A DNA stretch of 64,000 bases, from NCBI GenBank assembly GCA_009775125.1, contig VSPD01000001.1:62001-126000 (forward strand), in the 5' to 3' direction. This document shows positions 36,968-46,769 of this stretch, piece after piece; the stretch's first letter is position 1, and every line of letters begins with the position of its first letter. Under the pieces are notes generated by a model. It was given only the letters and a program-made list of their open reading frames with translations, was not told the DNA's origin and did not search any database. A program made the position numbers and the translations under genes. Source of the DNA: Muribaculaceae bacterium (GTDB lineage Bacteria > Bacteroidota > Bacteroidia > Bacteroidales > Muribaculaceae).

Positions 36968-37558
36968 ATGCAACAATTATCCAAGCTCACCGACGACCAA
37001 TTGGTAGCTTCCTATGCCAAAGGCGACAACGCGGCTTTCGATATGCTGCTGTCTCGTCACCAGGAAAAAGTGCACAACTACATTTTTCATATGGTGAAGG
37101 ATGAAGACCTTGCCGAAGACATATTCCAAGAGACATTTGTCAAAGCCATAACCACCATTCGACAAAACCGTTACAGTGGCGACGGCAAATTCGCCGCATG
37201 GATCACACGTATTGCCCACAACCTCATTATCGACCATTTCCGTCAGGCACAAGGCATTTCAACCGTATCCACCGACAACGTCGAAGCCAATGTGCTCAAC
37301 CGACGCGACCTGTCGGAAGGCTCTATTGAAGACGACATGATAGAATCTCAAATCTTATCCGACGTAAAAAATCTTGTCGTAGGCCTTCCGGCCGACCAAA
37401 AAGCCGTGGTGGAAATGCGCTTCTACGAAAATATGTCGTTTAAGGAAATTGCTCAACGCACCGGCGTGAGCATAAACACCGCACTTGGCCGCATGCGCTA
37501 CGCAATTCTCAATATGCGCCGCCGCGCAAAGGAAGCCAACATAGCACTGTCGATATAA
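36968..37558 (+). CDS. RNA polymerase sigma factor, sigma-70/ECF type
   Basis: 196 aa. Region 2 (about 22-92) with DMLLSRHQEKVHNYIFHMVKDEDLAEDIFQETFVKA and FAAWITRIAHNLIIDHFR; region 4 (about 135-185) with LPADQKAVVEMRFYENMSFKEIAQRTGVSINTALGRMRYA as helix-turn-helix. No anti-sigma factor gene lies next to it: the following gene is a symporter. It is therefore probably a constitutive or otherwise controlled ECF-like factor of the kind common in Bacteroidales. Target promoters are unknown. Confidence 0.92.
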   Translation: MQQLSKLTDDQLVASYAKGDNAAFDMLLSRHQEKVHNYIFHMVKDEDLAEDIFQETFVKAITTIRQNRYSGDGKFAAWITRIAHNLIIDHFRQAQGISTVSTDNVEANVLNRRDLSEGSIEDDMIESQILSDVKNLVVGLPADQKAVVEMRFYENMSFKEIAQRTGVSINTALGRMRYAILNMRRRAKEANIALSI

Positions 37559-37619
37559 CAATAACCGGAGCACGACGCCAAACACGTCACGCATCCGGTT
37601 TAATCCATTTCTTTTCATT

Positions 37620-39002
37620 TTGGATTCCATAGGTAAATTCATAACGCAAGTAGCCGATTTCCTGGGCGGATACCCCCTCTTCTTCCTTCTGATCGGAGGA
37701 GGCCTCTACATGTTCCTGCGCTCGGGAATGGTGTCGCTACGCCGCCTCCCTCACGCCGTAAAGGCCCTTAGAGAAAAATCCGACGCCGCCAACGGCCAAA
37801 TTTCTTCCGTGCAGGCTCTCGCCTCTGTCGTAGCCGCCACTGTTGGCCTCGGCAATATCGCCGGCGTGGCCATCGCCCTTGTCATGGGCGGCCCGGGAGC
37901 TATTTTTTGGATGTGGGTAAGCGCCATCGTGGGCATGTCCACAAAATTTCATGAGGGCGTGCTCGCCATCATGTACAAAGGCCGTGGCTCCGACGGCAAG
38001 CCCCAAGGCGGTCCGATGTATATAATTGAAAACGGTCTCGGACGCCGCTGGCGGCCGCTCGCCGTATTCTTCGCCGTTGCCGGCATGTTCGGCACACTTT
38101 GCATAATGAACGCCAACCAGCTCACCGAGGCTTTCATGTCGGTATTCACCACCCCCGAAGGCGTGGCGTCGTCAACAGCCCTCTCCGCAATCGGTTCGGC
38201 CATAAGCCTCGACAATCAGCACGTGTTCCGCCTGCTTTTCGGCATCACCATAGCGCTTGTGGTGTCGATGGTGGTGCTCCGCGGCATCACACGCATAGCC
38301 CGCGTGGCATCCGTACTTGTGCCCTTTATGGTGGGCATCTACTTTGTGATGGTGCTGTATATAATTATCACAAACATCACCGAGGTGCCGGCTGTGATTC
38401 AGCGCATATTCTCGGAGGCTTTCAACCTGCGCGCAGGCTTCGGAGCCTTTGCCGGAATAGCCATTATCGGCGCCCGCCGTGCCGCGTTGGTCAACGATGC
38501 CGGCATCGGCACGGCCTCAATAATGCACGGAGCCTCGCGCAACGACAGCCCGGTGCGCGAAGGACTCATAGCCATGCTTGGCCCGAGCATCGACTCCGGC
38601 CTGGTGTGCACTCTCACAGCCATTGCCCTGCTGCTGTGCGGCAACATCGACGTCGATGGCGTAAAAGGGCTGCAAGTGGCCATGGAAGCCTTTGCCAAAG
38701 GCATACCCGGAGGTGAATACATGCTCATGGCCGTGGTGATATGCTTTGCCCTGTCGTCGATGTTCTCCTACTCATTCTACGGCACCCGCTGCGCCGCCTA
38801 CCTTTTTGGCGAACACCGCGCCAAATACTACACCTGGGCATTCATTGCCACTCTTGTCATTTTTGCCATTATCCCCCTCGAAGCCGCCGTCGGGCTTTGC
38901 GACCTGTTCTACGCCCTTATGGCCATACCCACCATGATAGCGTTAATCGCCCTTTCCGGCAAGGTTCGCGCCGCCGTACGCGAGCATTTCAACAAAAAAT
39001 AA
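37620..39002 (+). CDS. Sodium:alanine/glycine symporter, AGCS family
   Basis: 460 aa inner-membrane carrier with about 10-11 helices. Family text: LPHAVKALREK, ASVVAATVGLGNIAGVAIALVMGGPGAIFWMWVSAIVGMSTKFHE, GGPMYIIENGLGRRW, ALVNDAGIGTASIMHG. It imports alanine or glycine with Na+. The start is a TTG at 37620: residues after it fit the family N-terminus and no suitable ATG is near. It lies 61 nt after the sigma factor gene, whose 3' region shows no terminator. Confidence 0.92.
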   Translation: MDSIGKFITQVADFLGGYPLFFLLIGGGLYMFLRSGMVSLRRLPHAVKALREKSDAANGQISSVQALASVVAATVGLGNIAGVAIALVMGGPGAIFWMWVSAIVGMSTKFHEGVLAIMYKGRGSDGKPQGGPMYIIENGLGRRWRPLAVFFAVAGMFGTLCIMNANQLTEAFMSVFTTPEGVASSTALSAIGSAISLDNQHVFRLLFGITIALVVSMVVLRGITRIARVASVLVPFMVGIYFVMVLYIIITNITEVPAVIQRIFSEAFNLRAGFGAFAGIAIIGARRAALVNDAGIGTASIMHGASRNDSPVREGLIAMLGPSIDSGLVCTLTAIALLLCGNIDVDGVKGLQVAMEAFAKGIPGGEYMLMAVVICFALSSMFSYSFYGTRCAAYLFGEHRAKYYTWAFIATLVIFAIIPLEAAVGLCDLFYALMAIPTMIALIALSGKVRAAVREHFNKK

Positions 39003-39027
39003 AACTTAAAATCACAAAACACCGGTC

Positions 39028-40533
39028 ATGTTGAACTTCATAGCAAACCACATTGTATGGGACGCCGACCCGATGCTGTTCGAGTTCACGATTCCTAACG
39101 TAAATCTTTACGTCTTTTATTTCATTCTTGCATTTGTGCTTTTCTGCCTGCCTTATTGCCTGGACGTGTTCTTCGGCGACGAAGAGGAAATGAACCCGCA
39201 GCCGGGAGAAAAAAAAATAACGCCGCTGTTATGGAAAGTAATGGCCTCCGCAGTGGGCATCAGCATCATCGCCATGCTGCTGATCGGACGCTTCGGCCAA
39301 CCGGGATGGTCGCTCGTGTCGCGCTATCTGATATATTTCATCGTGATTTACATAGTGGCCGGCTTTTTCTTCTCCGAAGATAATAAGAAAAAGCATGACA
39401 CTTCTTTCGACCTGAAACAACTCCGGAATATAATCCTCCCCCCGGCCGTGGCCGCGCTTGCGTTCGGCGCGCTGTTGAAACTGGTATTCGACCTTACAAT
39501 GACACAGATGTGGGAAATGACCGGTGTTTCGTTTGTCGCGGCGTTCCTCTGCACTAAGTTCACGCTCGACACTCCCTCGCAGATCGAAGACTCCGCCTCT
39601 GCCGCTCGACACACGCCTGACAATTCCAACAAACGCAAGGCCGTCGAGAAAAAAGTAGCCGTAAAATACTGTATCGCGGCAGCGGCGGCGTTGCTCGTGC
39701 TCTTGTTCACTGTAAAAATCGGAGCGCTGCCATACGTTCCGTTCGAAAGCCACACCGACATTCCTGTCTCCGTGCGCTGGTACGGCCTTATGTTCGCCGT
39801 AGGATTCCTTATTGGCACCGATATCGTCACGCGCATGTTCCGCCATGAGGGCGCCCCGGAAAAATGGGTAGGTTATCTGCTCCTTTTCGTAATAGTCGCC
39901 ACTATTGTAGGCGCGCGCCTCGGACATGTATTTTTCTATGAATGGGACTACTACTCGCAGCACACCGACAAGATTATCGCTTTCTGGGAAGGCGGACTCG
40001 CGAGTCATGGCGGCACAGTGGCCATAATCATCGCCGTTTACATCTTCTCATACATGATTACACGCCGAAGCCCGATGTGGACATTCGACCGCCTCGTCGT
40101 GCCGATAGCGCTTGTCGGAGCCATGATACGTGTCGGCAACCTCATGAACTCCGAAATTTTCGGCCATGCCACCGACCTGCCCTGGGGATTTATGTTCCTT
40201 CGTTCGTCGGAATGGCAGCAGATGTATTCTTCTGTGGCTTGCCACCCCACGCAAATCTACGAATCGCTCGCCTATCTCGTGCTGTTTGTTGTGCTCATGT
40301 GGATGTATTGGAAGAAAAATGCCGAGAATCGTCCCGGCCTTATCTTCGGAGTATTCCTCACATGGCTTTTCACTGCCCGTCTGCTTATCGAATTCCTGAA
40401 AAACCCGCAGGTGGCTTTCGAAGAATCAATGATTCTCAATATGGGCCAGATGCTAAGTCTTCCGTTCATCGTCGCCGGCATCTACATGATTGTACAGGCA
40501 GTGCGCCGGCCGGCTACACGCGCAATCGAATAA
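39028..40533 (+). CDS. lgt: Prolipoprotein diacylglyceryl transferase with enlarged N-terminal membrane region
   Basis: Transfers diacylglycerol from phosphatidylglycerol to the lipobox Cys of prolipoproteins. At 501 aa it is much longer than the usual roughly 270. The Lgt core is residues about 245-495: VRWYGLMFAVGFLIG, GARLGHVFFYEW, GGLASHGG (H327), RVGNLMNSEIFG (R368, N371, E376), ACHPTQIYESL. Residues 1-20 (IVWDADPMLFEF) look like an Lgt start, so about 220 residues with extra helices (about 25-48, 66-86, 98-116, 136-175) and a charged linker (180-212) appear to be inserted. It overlaps no neighbour; it follows the symporter by 25 nt. Confidence 0.9.
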   Translation: MLNFIANHIVWDADPMLFEFTIPNVNLYVFYFILAFVLFCLPYCLDVFFGDEEEMNPQPGEKKITPLLWKVMASAVGISIIAMLLIGRFGQPGWSLVSRYLIYFIVIYIVAGFFFSEDNKKKHDTSFDLKQLRNIILPPAVAALAFGALLKLVFDLTMTQMWEMTGVSFVAAFLCTKFTLDTPSQIEDSASAARHTPDNSNKRKAVEKKVAVKYCIAAAAALLVLLFTVKIGALPYVPFESHTDIPVSVRWYGLMFAVGFLIGTDIVTRMFRHEGAPEKWVGYLLLFVIVATIVGARLGHVFFYEWDYYSQHTDKIIAFWEGGLASHGGTVAIIIAVYIFSYMITRRSPMWTFDRLVVPIALVGAMIRVGNLMNSEIFGHATDLPWGFMFLRSSEWQQMYSSVACHPTQIYESLAYLVLFVVLMWMYWKKNAENRPGLIFGVFLTWLFTARLLIEFLKNPQVAFEESMILNMGQMLSLPFIVAGIYMIVQAVRRPATRAIE

Positions 40534-40573
40534 TCGATTACTCGATTACCCTATTGCGCGAATAACTTTCCCA

Positions 40574-41173
40574 CTACTTCCGCTCGATAATGCGCGAAGC
40601 GAGCAAATCTGCCGAATAGACTATGGGCACGAGCGCACGGTCGTTGGCTCCGTCGTAGAGACGCATCTCCTCGCCGGAGTTGAAATTCAGCCCCCACGGG
40701 CCCATGTGCCAGCGTATGGCAAGCATTTCCTCGTCGGTGAGCTCGAGCGGAGTGTTATAAAGCAGCATTATCAGCGACTTCTCGCCGTGGCCTATTGGCA
40801 GAGGAGAATCCACAGCCTTGAATCCCATATACGTCTCGTCTTGCCCAAGCTCGTTCTTGCGCCGGCGAGGCGATTTTTCATAACTGTCTGTCTTGCACAC
40901 ATCGTGGAGAAGCGACGCTATTATCACATTCTCTCGTTTCACCTCATAAGCAAGGTCGGGGTTTACGGTCTTCATCGCCTCCCAGATGGCAAGCGCGGCC
41001 TTGCACGTGTTCACCGAGTGCTCAACCAGGCCGCCCTCGCATGCGAGGTGGTGCACAGCCGAGGCCGGAGCCTTGAAAAAACCGGCCTTGCCGAGATATT
41101 CTATCACATCCTCGACGCCCTCACGGCCGGTCGAGCGCAAAAGTTCACAAAATTCTTCTTTGTTATCAGCCAT
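40574..41173 (-). CDS. HD-domain phosphohydrolase-like protein
   Basis: 199 aa. Metal ligands of the HD superfamily are visible: HHLACEGGLVEHSV (about 41-54), SLLHDVCK (HD pair), GHGEKSLIMLL and IRWHMG. Such domains hydrolyse phosphoester bonds in nucleotides or signalling molecules; substrate unknown. It is separated from the SurA-like lipoprotein gene by the 158-bp inverted-repeat element at 41195-41352, which may cut it off from that operon. Confidence 0.88.
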   Translation of the reverse strand: MADNKEEFCELLRSTGREGVEDVIEYLGKAGFFKAPASAVHHLACEGGLVEHSVNTCKAALAIWEAMKTVNPDLAYEVKRENVIIASLLHDVCKTDSYEKSPRRRKNELGQDETYMGFKAVDSPLPIGHGEKSLIMLLYNTPLELTDEEMLAIRWHMGPWGLNFNSGEEMRLYDGANDRALVPIVYSADLLASRIIERK

Positions 41174-41194
41174 AATAATAATTAATTAGTTTTG

Positions 41195-41352
41195 CAGGAG
41201 GGTGTATCAAAAAGCTGTTTATGCCGAGATTGTAGGGACGCACGGCTCGTGCGTCCGCAGATTCACAATTGATTATCAATTAATTACCAATATGGTTTCC
41301 GGACGCACGGGCCGTGCGTCCCTACTGTTTGGTATTTTGATACACCCTCCTG
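41195..41352. repeat. 158-bp MITE-like element: 18-bp terminal inverted repeats enclosing a family B REP pair
   Basis: The ends CAGGAGGGTGTATCAAAA (41195-41212) and its exact complement (41335-41352) enclose two inverted units GTAGGGACGCACGGC...CGTGCGTCC (about 41231-41258 and 41300-41325), each itself palindromic. The right end abuts the stop codon of the next gene. ATTAGT occurs just outside both ends (41185-41190, 41353-41358), but not as a clean target-site duplication. No protein is encoded. Confidence 0.75.
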
Positions 41353-41353
41353 A

Positions 41354-42217
41354 TTAGTAAAGTTTCAGCCGCCCGTCGACCAGTGCCTCCTCGCGCAGCG
41401 ACGAAAGAATCGAAGCCTCGAATCTACGGCGGTGTTCAAATCGCAGACGCTCTTCTATGGCCGGTGTGGCCGCATCGAGAGGCATAGCCGCCCCGGTGGG
41501 AAGACAGTCGGAAATTGAAAGGATATATGTGAAGCCGCCGCTGCTGAAATCTATGTATTTGTTCGCACGGATGAAATCGTCGGGAGAGTCGCCCATCGGC
41601 ATCGGGATACGCGACTCAATCTGCACCCAGTCGATCCAGCGGTCGCGGAAATAATCGTAATGCACGGCCGCTTGAAGCGAGGCTTTTTCGAGGCGGTCGA
41701 CATCGTCGGCTCGTGTCGAACGGCACAGCCTGCGTATCTCTGCAAGGTTCTTGGCATCGTCGGGCACTTTCAGATATATTCCTTTTACCATGGGACGCGA
41801 CAAAACGAATTCCTTGGGGTTGGCGTCGAAGTAAGCCTTTATCGTATCGGCCGGAAAATCCGGCACCGGCATGGCCTCCGCCCTAAGGAGTGTGTATTTG
41901 CGCAGCACAAGCTCGCGGCGGTAGCGGTCGACCATCTCGTCGATCTCGCTCATATCCACTTCTTCTGCGGCAATCCGGCTCACCAGCCGTGAGTCAACCC
42001 ACGAATTGATGTAGGCTGTGGCAAATTTTACGCTGTCGTCGGCCGACAAGCCTCCGGGCATCGCGCCGCGCAATTCCGACAGCGTAAGCCGGCTTTGCCC
42101 CACCGAGGCCAACACGTCGGCAGGCACATCAGACGCGTCATCGGCTCCGGAGCAGCCCCACAGAAGGGCGGCCACGGAGCCGATGGCTACGAAACAGCGA
42201 AGTTTATTCTGTTTCAC
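41354..42217 (-). CDS. SurA/PpiC-like periplasmic lipoprotein
   Basis: 287 aa, lipobox LLWGC (C22). The sequence after it (VLASVGQSRLTLSELRGAMP, then helices, then KAYFDANPKEFVLSRPMVKGIYLKVPDDAKN) follows the order of SurA-type chaperones: a helical N-domain then a degenerate parvulin region, without a clear PPIase active site. It starts with GTG sharing a base with the TAG of the upstream PPIase gene, so the two are coupled and probably work together on outer-membrane protein folding. Confidence 0.78.
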   Translation of the reverse strand: MKQNKLRCFVAIGSVAALLWGCSGADDASDVPADVLASVGQSRLTLSELRGAMPGGLSADDSVKFATAYINSWVDSRLVSRIAAEEVDMSEIDEMVDRYRRELVLRKYTLLRAEAMPVPDFPADTIKAYFDANPKEFVLSRPMVKGIYLKVPDDAKNLAEIRRLCRSTRADDVDRLEKASLQAAVHYDYFRDRWIDWVQIESRIPMPMGDSPDDFIRANKYIDFSSGGFTYILSISDCLPTGAAMPLDAATPAIEERLRFEHRRRFEASILSSLREEALVDGRLKLY

Positions 42218-44145
42218 TATTTTACTTTTTTGAGAATCTTCTTGTTGATTTTCACGGGGTATTTTTCACGCAGAGACTTAATCCAGTTCTGCTCGAGTTG
42301 TGTCTGATAATCTGTCACGACAGCGCCACGCACATCTGATGCCTCGCGGGGCTGGTCGATAACCTGCGGACGGAATGCGAAGTATGAATCCCAGCGGTTA
42401 TTCTTGGCCTCGGGGCGCGGGCCTCCGAAACCGAGATAGTCGGTAATGGCGTTCTCGCCCTTGGCGGCAATCACGCGCTCAACCTTCACGTCGCGGCCAA
42501 AACGTTTGCGCATGTCTTTCACAAACTGCTCGTGGTCGAGGTCGGCCGGGAGCGTCTCGGTATATTTCTTTGCCTCGGCCAGGATTGAATCGTTGGAAGC
42601 GAAGATGATTGTCGACTTGAAGCGCGGCTCGTCCCAGGCATATTTGTCGCGGTTGGCATTGAAGAAAGCGTCGAGCCCTTCCTTGTCCTTGGCGGCGCGG
42701 TCCCACACGTTGCGGTTAGAGATTTCGAACAGGAGGATGCCGTCGCGGTATTCATTTACAAGATTGCGGTAGTCGGTATTTGTGCTTTCGAGATCGACAC
42801 GTGCAAGGTCGGTAAGAGCAGAGTAATAAGCTCGCTCAACAGCCGAACGCAGAGCATTCTGGAGCATCACCCCGGCATCGGGGGCCCATACAAGAGGAGA
42901 TGCGGCGAGCACGTCGGCGAAAGTTGCCGTATGGCCGCCCACTTTATATGCAGCAAGCGTAGAGGCATTGATGGCGGCGACTGCTGCCGAGTCGGCATAG
43001 GCAAGAGCGGCGGCGAGATTGTCGACATTGGCCGAGTTGATGCTCGATCCGGTGCGTGCCGCAACCTGATTGAGAGCCGAGCGCTCGGGCAGCGATGCAC
43101 GGTAGTCGCTCTCAATGGCTTTTTCTATCATGGGGCGCATTTCCGAGAGGGGCTTCACGCCACGCGCGCCGGTCTTCTTGATGATATGGTAGCCAAACGA
43201 TGTGGCAAACGGTTTGGAAAGCCCGTCGACGGGAAGCGCAAACGACACGGAGTCGAATTCCTGCACCATCATGCCGGGACCAAACCAGCCGAGCGAACCG
43301 CCATTGCGGGCCGAGCCCGGGTCTTCGCTCTCGCGTTTTGCCACTTCGGCGAAATCTGCGCCTGCGGCCACCACCTCATAAATCGAATCGATTTTATGTT
43401 TCTGCACGGCAGCCTGTGCGGCATCCATGCCTCGTGTAAGTTTGAGGATGTGCGAAGCCTCGACCTCGCCCTTGGCCGGCGAGCGTTTTTCCACACGGAT
43501 AATGTGCCAGCCAAAACCGCTGTTCACCGGCTCGGATATTTCGCCAACGGCAGTGTTATAAGCGGCTTCTTCGAAGGCGTAGGGGAAACGTCCGGGAGTG
43601 ACATTGCCCATGAGGCCGCCTCGACGCGCCGAAGGCTTGTCGACCGACAGCTGCTTGGCGGCATCCTCAAAAGTAGTCTTGCCGGAAAGAATGTCGGCGC
43701 GAATCTGCGCAATCTGCGCCCGCGGATCCTGTCCGTCGCGGCCAACCGGAGGCAGCATTATATGGCTTACAGTCACATCCTCGCCCATATGCGAATACGC
43801 CTCTGCGATAAGGCGGTCAAGTTCCACGCTGTCGCGCAGATAAGGACGGGCCAGATCATCGCGGAATTGCACGAACTCGTCGCGGAAAGCCTGCGTGGTG
43901 TCAAGGCCTGCGGCGCGGGCATCGGCCACTTTGAGCTTGTAGTCGACAAACATGTCGACATACTTTTCAAGCGTCTGCGGCTGAATCTGCTGGGCGTTGT
44001 TCTTGTGATATAAATATTCAAATTCGCTCAACGGCACGTCTTGGCCTGCCACATTCATCAAAATGGGGTCGGAATTTCCGCTTTTCTTGGCAAAGGCTGC
44101 GAACGCCAACGCCACGACGGCTGCCGAAATGAGAGTCTTCTTCAT
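42217..44145 (-). CDS. Peptidylprolyl isomerase, SurA/PpiD-like, two parvulin domains
   Basis: 642 aa exported folding factor. Signal sequence (MKKTLISAAVVALAFAAFA), a helical N-domain (about 35-115), a first parvulin domain (about 120-215: VSHIMLPPVGRDG, FEDAAKQLSVDKPSARRGGLMG, FGWHIIRV) and a second (about 230-330: EASHILKLT, FAEVAKRESEDPGSARNGGSLGWFGPG, FGYHIIKK), then a long helical C-terminal half. Start at ATG 44145 rather than 44187, which would prepend non-signal sequence. Overlaps the downstream SurA-like gene by 1 nt. Confidence 0.9.
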   Translation of the reverse strand: MKKTLISAAVVALAFAAFAKKSGNSDPILMNVAGQDVPLSEFEYLYHKNNAQQIQPQTLEKYVDMFVDYKLKVADARAAGLDTTQAFRDEFVQFRDDLARPYLRDSVELDRLIAEAYSHMGEDVTVSHIMLPPVGRDGQDPRAQIAQIRADILSGKTTFEDAAKQLSVDKPSARRGGLMGNVTPGRFPYAFEEAAYNTAVGEISEPVNSGFGWHIIRVEKRSPAKGEVEASHILKLTRGMDAAQAAVQKHKIDSIYEVVAAGADFAEVAKRESEDPGSARNGGSLGWFGPGMMVQEFDSVSFALPVDGLSKPFATSFGYHIIKKTGARGVKPLSEMRPMIEKAIESDYRASLPERSALNQVAARTGSSINSANVDNLAAALAYADSAAVAAINASTLAAYKVGGHTATFADVLAASPLVWAPDAGVMLQNALRSAVERAYYSALTDLARVDLESTNTDYRNLVNEYRDGILLFEISNRNVWDRAAKDKEGLDAFFNANRDKYAWDEPRFKSTIIFASNDSILAEAKKYTETLPADLDHEQFVKDMRKRFGRDVKVERVIAAKGENAITDYLGFGGPRPEAKNNRWDSYFAFRPQVIDQPREASDVRGAVVTDYQTQLEQNWIKSLREKYPVKINKKILKKVK

Positions 44146-44180
44146 TTTATAAATTATTACAAATTGCGATAAACAAAAAA

Positions 44181-44215
44181 TAAACACAGTTATAACGTAA
44201 TTACAACTGTGTTTA
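44181..44215 (-). terminator. Terminator after guaB (minus strand)
   Basis: 15-bp stem with one mismatch (44181-44195, 44201-44215), followed on the minus strand by TTTTTTG. It separates guaB from the PPIase genes. Confidence 0.78.
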
Positions 44216-44247
44216 TTGTGCCATAACCGCCTATTTGGCGATATTTT

Positions 44248-45738
<1,491 letters not shown>

Positions 45739-45749
45739 TTAAATTTTGG

Positions 45750-45757
45750 CAAAGGTA
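45750..45757 (-). promoter_or_regulatory. Bacteroidetes -7 promoter element (TACCTTTG) of guaB
   Basis: TAnnTTTG on the minus strand, 23 nt before the guaB ATG. Confidence 0.75.
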
Positions 45758-45802
45758 CGAATTTATTTTCATTTTCCGCACCTTTGCCTTGAAAAAAATT
45801 TC

Positions 45803-46402
45803 TCAACCGACTTTTACATCGAGAAATGCGCGATAGCCATATTCCACCGAAACAGACTTTACGGGCTGCCCGAAAAGCGAACGGCTGTTGCGTATCGTTA
45901 CCAGCAGCGAGGCCACATTTGCCGAATACACTGCCACCGACCCGAGCCTGGCGCTGTCGGTGTGCGACGGGAAGAACACATATGTCTCGTCGGGTTGCGG
46001 CATCTTTGCCTTGCCGTTGGTTTTCCGGGCAGACAAAGCCGAATTATAGGCCTCGCCGTTGTAATATACCTTCACCACATTGCAGGCCGTAGATATCGCT
46101 CCAATGCGCGACATGGCCACCGGCGATTCAAACACCGCCACCGACCGGTTGCCGGCAGGACGGTTCTCGATAGCGCGCCTTATCGCGCGCATGGATTTTT
46201 CGATCGGCGTGAGTTGAGGCTGGGGCTTTTTTGTTTTCTTTTTCGCCGGCTCGCTGGCTTTTTTCGCGGCACCGGCTATCGCGGCTGCGCGACGGGCCTG
46301 CGATTCGATGGCTTGCAGCGATATCGAGGGCGAGAGGCGAGGCTGCTTTACGGTGTTGTTTACTTTGGAAACGCGGTTTTCTGAATTTACTGTTGCTTTC
46401 AT
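45803..46402 (-). CDS. Unknown protein with basic, Ala/Pro/Lys-rich N-terminal half
   Basis: 199 aa, no signal peptide or membrane helix. Residues about 1-80 are basic and probably disordered (AAAIAGAAKKASEPAKKKTKKPQP), 80-199 look globular with AVFESPVAMSRIGAISTACNVVKVYYNG and SARLGSVAVYSANVASLLVTIRN. I do not recognise the family. ATG 46402 is chosen because an inverted repeat and leader precede it. Its promoter appears to be at 46659, leaving a highly structured 250-nt leader. Confidence 0.7.
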   Translation of the reverse strand: MKATVNSENRVSKVNNTVKQPRLSPSISLQAIESQARRAAAIAGAAKKASEPAKKKTKKPQPQLTPIEKSMRAIRRAIENRPAGNRSVAVFESPVAMSRIGAISTACNVVKVYYNGEAYNSALSARKTNGKAKMPQPDETYVFFPSHTDSARLGSVAVYSANVASLLVTIRNSRSLFGQPVKSVSVEYGYRAFLDVKVG

Positions 46403-46407
46403 AATTA

Positions 46408-46636
46408 CATATAGTTTAGAGGTAAAAAAAATGCCGGTTGACAACTTCCCGCCGGACCTGTGGCGGATGTGTCAATCGACGTCGGTTTTTATGTTTTTCG
46501 GAAGCCCTCTTCCGAATGGTCCATTCCAAAATTTCAATGTGCTCAATGCTCACGTATGCGCATAGCAATGACGTAGAGCATTATCGGTCAATTGATTATT
46601 TGGAATGTCCGAGGGCTTTCACCTCTAAACTATATG
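46408..46636 (-). ncRNA. Candidate structured leader (or MITE-like element) before the 45803-46402 gene
   Basis: A 229-bp segment closed by a perfect 16-bp inverted repeat (CATATAGTTTAGAGGT, 46408-46423, with 46621-46636). Inside, on the minus strand, further arms nest: GCCCTC/GAGGGC and CATTCCAAA/TTTTGGAATG, then AATGCTC/GAGCATT near the tip, and a second hairpin with TTGACA/TGTCAA and CCGCC/GGCGG. It lies between a promoter element at 46659 and the ATG at 46402, ending 5 nt before the start codon, so the closing stem would mask the translation start. A mobile palindromic element is the alternative. Confidence 0.5.
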
Positions 46637-46658
46637 TCGTCAGTAGTGTTTCATGCCG

Positions 46659-46666
46659 CAAATATA
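46659..46666 (-). promoter_or_regulatory. Bacteroidetes -7 promoter element (TATATTTG)
   Basis: TAnnTTTG on the minus strand upstream of the structured segment; it would give the gene at 45803-46402 a leader of roughly 250 nt. Confidence 0.6.
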
Positions 46667-46696
46667 CAATGCAGATTTGAATTCTCCAAATATTTT

Positions 46697-46730
46697 TACT
46701 AAAAAAGAAGGGAGGCCGTGTGGCCTCCCT
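46697..46730 (-). terminator. Intrinsic terminator of the glucan locus (minus strand)
   Basis: 9-bp perfect stem AGGGAGGCC / GGCCTCCCT (46709-46717, 46722-46730), then TCTTTTTT on the minus strand, 40 nt after the stop of the 913-aa gene. Confidence 0.88.
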
Positions 46731-46769
46731 CCGCGATGTCAACCATTGAGGTTGGAAGATTTCAGATTA

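Noticed and set aside
36968..37558. Sigma/anti-sigma pair controlling the neighbouring genes
   Set aside because: The gene after the sigma factor is an AGCS symporter, not an anti-sigma factor, and no FecR-like or other regulator is adjacent.
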